Shown: positions 28,001 to 37,000 of the stretch, one piece after another
Layout: each line of letters begins with the position of its first letter
Numbering within the stretch: position 1 is the stretch's first letter
From: Sphaerolaimus hirsutus
Lineage: Eukaryota; Nematoda; Chromadorea; Monhysterida; Sphaerolaimidae
Reading direction: 5' to 3'
DNA: 64,000 bases
Assembly: GCA_964036195.1 (NCBI GenBank)
Contig: OZ038455.1
Span: forward strand, 17,749,855 to 17,813,854
Notes under the pieces: generated by a model
Databases searched by the model: none
The model's input: only the letters and a program-made list of their open reading frames with translations
Told to the model about the DNA's origin: nothing
Position numbers and translations under genes: made by a program

Positions 28001-31000
28001 ATTTTCACCTTAAAAAATACAAGTTTGTGTGATTTTCCTTTTTTCTTCATTCCATACCATGATAAAGCCTTTATTTTGAACCCCAACAAACCGCCCCCCC
28101 ACCCCAAAAAATAACAATAATTGTTTTACTGTATTTCCTCTAAGTACACCCAGGGAGTTTATTTTTTGGAAACTTTGAGGGGGGGTTCGAGGGGGGCCTA
28201 TTCGAGAGTTTAAAAAAACAATTTTCAGATGTTTTCGGTAAGGATTGTAGTAAAAAGGGTCTTGACCACACTTGACCTGACCAAACTACCGTATTTCCTC
28301 GAAATACCCTCCTCGAAATACCCCTCCCCTCGAAATACCCCCGCAAATTCAGTGTATAGAGAACGTAAATGACAAAGGCTGCGGTTTGTCATCCGGGCAA
28401 TGCAGAACAGTGTTAAAAACGATGACTCTGTTATGTGAGAACAGTGTTTATACGTCTACACATGAACGTCTACACAAATGAAACATGAATAAAATTAAAA
28501 TAAAATACAATTTTAATAAAAATAAAATATCATTTTAGTAAAAAGAATTTTACTAAAATCAACCCTGCTCTTGACCACTCTGACTCTGACATCATCTGGA
28601 TGAGGCTGTGAATGTGATGCAAACTGGACTTTGCCAATGTTTGACTTTTAGAATGCCTCAAATGCAGGCGTGCAACGAGTGGGGTTCCGGACTGGCCAGC
28701 TACGCGCTGGGGAGCCAAGTCAACGGCGTCTGCATCAAGTTCGGCGGCGTCGCGGGTGGCGTCGAATGTGACAATGGCGGCGCTGTGCAGTGCATGTGTG
28801 AATTTGGTTAGTCACAGTCTAGCGGGAACAGCACAGTCACAATAAGCCAGGCGCCATTCAAATCAATGGCGCCGGAAACCAGATGGCGTCATCACAAAAT
28901 GCCTAAATGGCACCAACAACTGAATGCTACTAATCGAAATAATGACCAGAGAAAAAGGCGCTAAGCACCAATTTGAAGGGGGTTTTCTTTGTGCATACCT
29001 ATGTAAGATGTAAGCAAGATGTATTTACATATGAAGGGTGTGCTTCTAAGAGTACCAATCTACATAAAATCGATTTTGAGATAATCGCAATAGAAACTTT
29101 GGAGTATGCAATACCCATACATTTTAAAGGAACAAATTTTTCATAGCATGTAGATTGGTACATTTATAAACACAAAATCAGATAAATGTAGATCGGTACT
29201 TTTACCCATAGTAAAAAATCACAAATTGAATATTTCCTGCTGATGATGTCAGTCTGACATCGGTGCTTTCAGAAGCACAAACATGAAGTGCAGATCGGTA
29301 CCTTTAGTAGTACAATGTTGAAAAAAGTGTGTAGATGGGTACTTTTAAAGATACAAAAGCTGAAAAAGCTTGTAGATCAGTACTTTTAAAATTTCGGAAA
29401 CTGTATTTTGCGATTTTTTTGCATTTTTCGACCCCCCTGAGAGTGGACTGCTGGAAAATAAACTGAGAATTCACTGCCCAGATTTGGCACTGGACAGCAA
29501 AAATAGAAATTACATTAGAATGTCCCTTCGAGGACAATGTATACCACTGTAAAAAGTGTGCATTAAAAAAGCAATTTTTAAAATGAAAATTTGATCTGGT
29601 ATGAAAGTGTTTTTACACCCATAACACCCATGGGGCAATGTTGTTAACACGAATTTTTACCTTAAATTATATCCTAGAGGACATCGTAAACCAGCTTTAA
29701 AAGTGTGTATCAAGATTTGATTTAAATCATAATTTAATCTGGAACTTGTGTATGGGTGTCAAATAAACTTCCGTACCAGATCAAATTTTTGTTTGAAAAT
29801 TTGCTTTTTTAATACACACTTTTTACAGTGGTATACATTGTCCTCTAAGGGACATTATGATGTAATTTGTATTTTTGCTGTCCAGTGCCAAATCTGGACA
29901 TTGAATTCTCAAAAATATTATGTTATTTTCAAGCAGTCCACTCCCAGAGTTGTTAAAAGTACTGAACTTTTTTCAAAGTATATGTAAACGTAAAGTATTT
30001 ATATTTTACTCACCTCCTGAGTACAGAAAACGTAAAGTAAATTGTTTTTACTTTTACTCATGAGTAAACATGAGTAAAATACTTTTTCCCAGAGAAAACG
30101 TAAAAGTGAGTATTTTTTTAGTAATTCTGCACCAATTTTCACTAAAAATCTCTAATTTATAATAACTTTTTCACCATTTTAACCTTTGATTTCACTAGTT
30201 CACTTGTTTTTTGTCTATTTTCAGCTATTCTTGACATTTCACCTTCGTTTTACACGTTTTTCTACATTTTTTCCCATCTATGTCTGGAAAAAGCCTGTAA
30301 AAAGCCCATCTGAAATACGTTTTCTGTACTCTAGTACATTAAAAAAATATACGTAAATGCGAGTACAGAAACTTTTTTCAAAGTACCGTATTTACTCGAA
30401 TAATTCCCCCGGGGAATTATTTTTTCGTCAGACATTTTTGAGGGGGGAACTATTCGAGGGGGGGAATTATTCAAGTGGGGGGATTATTATTTCATCACAA
30501 TTTTCAAGCACGATTCTATCACACTACATACACATGTGTGTCCTGTTTCCATTGATAGTGCACATTCCATTGCATCTTTGCACCCGAATGCGCTGCATTT
30601 CCATTCCATGAATCAAACCGCACACAACTCTTTTGTATGGTTTGGCTTCATCGATTGTTTTTTTGTTAAAAGCATGTGCATTATCTACCATCCGTCATTA
30701 CGGGAGGGGGGATTATTCAAGTGGGGGAATTATTTTTTCCTCACCTGTCTAACAGGGGGGAATTATTCGAGGGGGGGAATTATTCAAGTGGGGGGAATTA
30801 TTCGAGTAAATACGGTATATGTAAACGTATTTACTCAGCACTCAAGTATACGTACTTTTTGAGTAAATGTAAATACGTTTTTATAACTATGGGGTCGCCA
30901 TGGGGTAGTGAAAAGTAGTGGAGGCTGTCGTGTACACCCCATCAAAGATTCGATCAATTCCTTCCAACAGTTAAAGATTTGCAGCCCGTTATACTGTAAA

Positions 31001-34000
31001 AAACAGGGTGCCGGACCTCGCGTGGACGGCGATTAAAAAAAAAATTATTGCATACAGCGACCCACACTCAGGTGGGTCGCCGACCTTCCCCAGCCCGTAT
31101 TAAGTAGTGGGGGATGTCGAGTATATATCGTATGTCCTCGAAATACCCCCCTCGAAATACCCCTTCTCGAAATACCCCCCCCCCCTCAAAATGGACACTA
31201 TGAACTTATAAACGCCCCCCCCCCTCGAAACCCCCCCAAATTCAGTGTATAGAGAACGTAAATGACAAAGGCTGCGGTTTGTCATCCGGGCAATGCAGAA
31301 CACACGTTAAAAACGATGACTCTGTTATGTGAGAGAACAGTGCTTACCGTATTACCTCGAAATACCCCCAGGGGGTTTATTATTTCGCCAGCAAAATTTG
31401 AGGGGGGATAAATCGAGGGGGGGGTATTCGAGGTGGGGTCTATTATTTCGCCAGAAATTTTCGGAAATTCCCCATACGCAGACGTAGAAAAATCGAACAA
31501 TCACATAGATTTATATGTGTTTATAGGCATATATTACTGTATAGGTATACACAAAAACCCTTCCCTAACGTCACTTAATCATCAGTTTTAACGTGGGTTC
31601 TGCATTGTACAGATCACAAACTGCGGTATTTGTCATGTATGTTCACATTACACTCAATTTTAGGGGGGGGGGGGTATTTCGAGGGGGGGTTTATTATTTC
31701 CTCAGCCGAAATTAAGGGGGGGTATTTCGAGGGGGGGGGGGTAATTCAAGGGGGGATAATTCGAGGTAATACGGTATATGTCTACAAACTTTAGAGCCTT
31801 ATAAATCTTTAGAGAAGTCCTTAGAGTCTTATAAATTGCAATTTTTGTTGCATTTTTCGACGTCTGCGTATGTTTCAGACGACAATTGAGAACTGGAATT
31901 TCAAAAAATTTCTGGCGAAATAATAAACCCCCCTCGAAATACCCCCTCGTTTAACCCCCCCCCCCCTCAAAATTCTCACTTTGAATAAAGAAACCCCCTG
32001 GGGGTATTTCGAGGAAATACGGCTGAATAAACCCCCACTACAGCGGAAGATATGGTCTCGTGTCCGCTGTTTATGTATTTAAGATATTAGGTACAAACCC
32101 TGCTCTAATGTAACACAGTCTTGTTTTCAGATTGGTTCTGCATTGCCTGGATAGCAAACCTCAGCTTTTGTCGTTTACGTTCTGTTTACACTCAATTTGG
32201 GGGGGTATTTCAAGGAGGGGTCTATTGATTCATAGTTGTCATTTGAGGGGGGCATTTCGAGGGGGGTATTTCGAGGGGCTATTTCGAGGAAATACGGTAC
32301 GTTTACCTTGAAATACGTACGTACGTCTTCTCGAGGGGGGGGATTTCGAGGTGGATGCTTCCTCAGTGACCTACGGCCTGAAGCCTCTCCCTGTAAAATG
32401 TCAAATTTCATGCAAAGTGTACACATTCGCAGTTTACAACACGCCAGCATGCGATCACAACAATTGCATCGATGACCCCGCTTTAGGTGAATGGAAACCT
32501 AAGCTGGGCTTCGCTTACTGCGACCCTTCTGAGCCTGGTGAGTACGACAGTTATAGTATAGTAGTAGGGAAATACCTGAATCATCTCATCTTGCGACAAA
32601 TATTATCTAATTATCCAAAAATTAGGATGAAATGATGTCCGGTGGATTTGAGATAAACTTTTGCTCTTAGTTTTAGGTTTGTTTTAGTTGTTACTTTGAG
32701 CAACTCTGCAGAAAAGTGAGACTAATGTAATGTTAAAGTGGAGATTAGAGCTCAGCGTGAATTTGACGTAAAATGACAATGTAAAATTATGTCGTTAAAT
32801 TAATAACATTAGTGTGGGTCATGCTACGGGATGGAAAGGCACCGGGGCACCGGGCACCGTGCTGGTGCAGTGCGGTGCCATGTTTTGGGGGTGCCCTGCC
32901 GGTGCCGGTGCCATTTTTTCGAGAATAGCACCAGTGCCGGTGCGGTGCGGTGCCATTTTTCAGCTGGTGCCAAAGGTGCTAGCACCAGGGCCAAAGTAAA
33001 AGCACCGGGAACGGGAGAGGCACCGGCCAAGTCGTATTAAGGTGTAAAATTTCGTCAGCAGCATGTGCTTATTCATATACATATTTAAAAGATCAATATT
33101 CTAGATTCAACTGTTTTTAGTCCTTTTTAGGAAAAACGTCCCGCCAAATTTACTTTTAAATGTGCCATACCCTTCCTTAGAGGGAAATACATGATTGTGA
33201 TTTCTTCAATCATAAATATTCCGTTTGTTTTGCCATTTTGTTCATAATTTTTTATACTATTTTGTTACTAGTATATGACAAAATATACCTAGTAACATTT
33301 CCTGTACAACATCCACCCCAGATGGAAGAGAATAGTGACTACTGGTATGTGTATTGGAGCAGATAAAATATTTGAGCTCTCATTTGTAATTATTCTCAAT
33401 GTTTCATAAACTGATCGCCACATCATTCTGATCATTTTGAATGCTCAAACATGAAAATCGATAGAGAATTCATGGAAAAATGCACCTCCGATTGTGCGGC
33501 CTCTAAGAAAATACCCGATAAATCCTTCAGAACTGTCAGCCCGGTGCGGTGCCCTTTGGTGCTAGCACCGGCGGCCAGCTGGTGCCCCAGGGTGCCGGTG
33601 CTATTTTTTTTAGGATGGCACCGGTGCCGGTGTGGTGCCATTTTTTCGCCGGTGCCAAAGGTGCCAGGTGCTCTTTCTGACGAATGGCACCGGTGCGGGT
33701 GCGGTGCGGTGCCATTTTTCCCGGTGCCTTCTCCATCACTAGCTATGGGTCTACAATTTTCTAATGATAATATATGAATGAATACCTTAATCGTGTCCAA
33801 TACTGAGTGTTGTCAGCCACAGCTAGAGCGAATTGAAAAATTCAATTTTTATCATTTTATGCTATCATTTTACGTCAAGGAATAAATTTTACATTTCACG
33901 TCAATGGTTGCATGCAATGTGAAATGATGACATAAAATGATAAAAATTGAATTTTTCAATTCGCTCTAGCTGTGGCTAACAACACTCAGTATTGGACACG

Positions 34001-37000
34001 ATTAAGGTATTCATTCGTATATTATCATTAGAAAATTGTAGACCCATAGCATGATCCACACTCATGTAATTAATTTTACAATGTAATTTTACGTCATCAC
34101 GTCATCATTTTACGTCAAATTCACGCTGAGCTCTAATCCCGGCTTTAAAGAGAAAAAATGTAAAAAACTTTGTCTGTTTATTCATTTGGGATGCTGGGAT
34201 TAGGGTAAACTTCACTGTAAAGTACGCGTTGCGTCGAATACGACCGCAAGGTGCAGTGCACACTCGTGCGTGCCGCCGGACATGCGCCTTTTCTCCGCGC
34301 GCAGATGACCACGATGCGTGTGAGGCTGCGTGCGAAAGTTATCGGCCGGGCGAGAGCTACAACAGCGGGGACGATTCGATAGCTGGGGAGTGCATTTCGG
34401 GACACGCGGGCGGCCTCAGCGAGGGGCTCGAGTGCGAATGCGCATTCCGTAAGTCACCCATGCGACACGGGTTTTTAACTAGTGCATGCTCGGCGGACCA
34501 CAAATTATGAGTCCGAAATTACTTATGTTTCAGTTGGAAACACGCGAGCAGGAAACTGATGTACGCAATTTCACAAAAATATTGTCAAAACAAAACGGCG
34601 GAATCGTGTACAACAAAAGGCGTTTCGTGCCTGACACCGTTTTTGGAACATTTTTTGTTTTATTTATGATCACGTCATGGTCGAGTGTTTCCTTCAGAAA
34701 AATGCATAGCGTGCAGTCCGTCGAGTGTATTAAACTTAAATGCATTGTTTGGCGGGCCATATTATACTTTGGCGTTTCAACTGCCATGTCCAAAAGATTT
34801 CGCATTCATTCGAACTTTTACGCGACAATTTTCCACCTGTCAGAAGAGATCGGAAAACAGAAATGGAAAATTTTTGCACTTAACTGAAATCGGAAATGAT
34901 AAACTACAGGTTGGAAAAAACATGGGAAAAATGGCTGAAGAAACAAGTAAACCGAGCTGGAATGTTGATACACTTAAATAAATAACATAACATAACACTA
35001 CATTTTTCAGCATGCTATACCTTAGGTGGATGAGCAGAGCAGAGCAGAGTGTCACACCCAGGGCTGCTGCATTTCTTTTCATTTACTCGTTTACATGTTG
35101 AAATTTCAATTGCTTCAGCTTGAGTAAATACAAATTAATGGAAGTGAATGAAGCAGCCCAGCGTGTGGCAGTATTGAGTTTAGGGTTTGAAAACAATGGA
35201 AAAATGCGAGAGGAAAAAAGTAAACCGAGCTGGAATGTTGATTCAATTAAATATACATAACATTACCATTTACCCCAGTACCGGTGTTTTTTGGGAGGAA
35301 ACGTAAACATATTTATGAGTACTCGAGTATACATATTGAAAGAGTAAATTTAAATACACTTGGTGACTATGATGGTGTGGTGACAGACAACATATGGTGA
35401 CAGACAACATATGATAAACTAGGTATATTGGGTAACGCAATAATTGTGGTAAAATTATGATTTGGTAAATTTTGGTACCCGTGGCAGAGCTTTAACTGCC
35501 GCGTCGAAAAGTATTCACACTCATTCGAACTTTTACGCGACAAGTTTGCACCTGTCAGAAATTAGAAAACAGAAATGGAAAATTTTTCCACTTGATTGAA
35601 ATCGGAAATGATCAAGTAGAGGTTGTAAAAAACACAATGGAGAAATGGAAGATTAAAAAACGTAAACCAAGCTGAAATGTTTGATTCACTTCAATAAATA
35701 GATAACACTACCATTTTTTTCAGCATGCTTTGACGACGAAGCATGAGCAGAGCAGAGCAGAGAAGTGTCACACCCAGGGACGCTGCATTTCTTTTCATCT
35801 ACTGATTTACATCATTGTAATTTGCAATTGCTTTAGCTTTAGTAAATACAAATTAATGGAAATGAATGAAGCAGCCCAGTGTGTGGCAGTATTGAATTTG
35901 GGATTTGATGCATATGAGCATGTGAAACAGAAAAAAAGTGATTTTCATATATTTATGGATCTATCGGTTATGATTTATGATTAAATATGCTTTTGGTGTC
36001 CACATACAGCAACCCTAGTCCAGGTGTCACTTTGTTGTTTCACTTAGTCACCACTGCCACAACTCCAGCTACGGGAGGGGTGCAAGTCTAAAATAATTTA
36101 GTGAAATACCACTCATACACCCACCATTATAAACTGACAGGGGATGGCAGGCGAGTGCTGGCCACAATATTTACAAAGTTTTTGTAATTTTTCTGTACAA
36201 CCCAGGTTCAGCACACAACGGCATTTGAAAAAAATAGGCTGTCTGTCCCAGATCTGGCATGTGACAACCATAGTTGTTAAAGGTATAATACTGAACTTTT
36301 TCAAAGTAATTGTTTTTTAGGGAGGAAACGTAAACGTAGTTATGCAATACTCGAGTATAAGTACTTATAGAGTAATTTTAAATACGTTTTTACAACTATG
36401 GTGACAAACAACATGTGATAAACTATATTGGGTAAAGCAATCATTGTGGTAAAATTATGATTTGGTAAATTTCCCAATTTTTGGTACAGTACAGACTCTA
36501 CCTAATATACTGTGTAGTAAAATTTCATTCCTGGGCTGGAGAGCTTCTTTTAAAAGACAACATGGCCATTGGTGCTGAACCCAAGCGTGTTGGACAGAAA
36601 AATGCACAAAAAATAGTTGTTTATACAGTGGCCCACATTCAGGTGCGCAACCCACCCTCCCCCCACCATAGTATTTATAGTAGGAGGGGCTGTGTGTGGG
36701 TACATCCCCAATAAACAGATGACATTCATTGCTGTATGTAACAAAGTGACCTCCAGACTATGGTGACATCTACTTTATATCCTTTTGCAGTTGAATTCGA
36801 ACAATCTATAAAGCTGCGATTACAGCTCAATGTAAAATTCAAACAAAAATTTCACTACAAAATTAGTTACATGAAAGTGGATAAATATGATACTGGTCTC
36901 AAATTCTTGGTGGACAATATATTAAATCAATACCTTTTGTAATTGAATCAAAACAGCAGTGTGAATGGTCACAACAATTTCAAACATACAAATTCAATAA

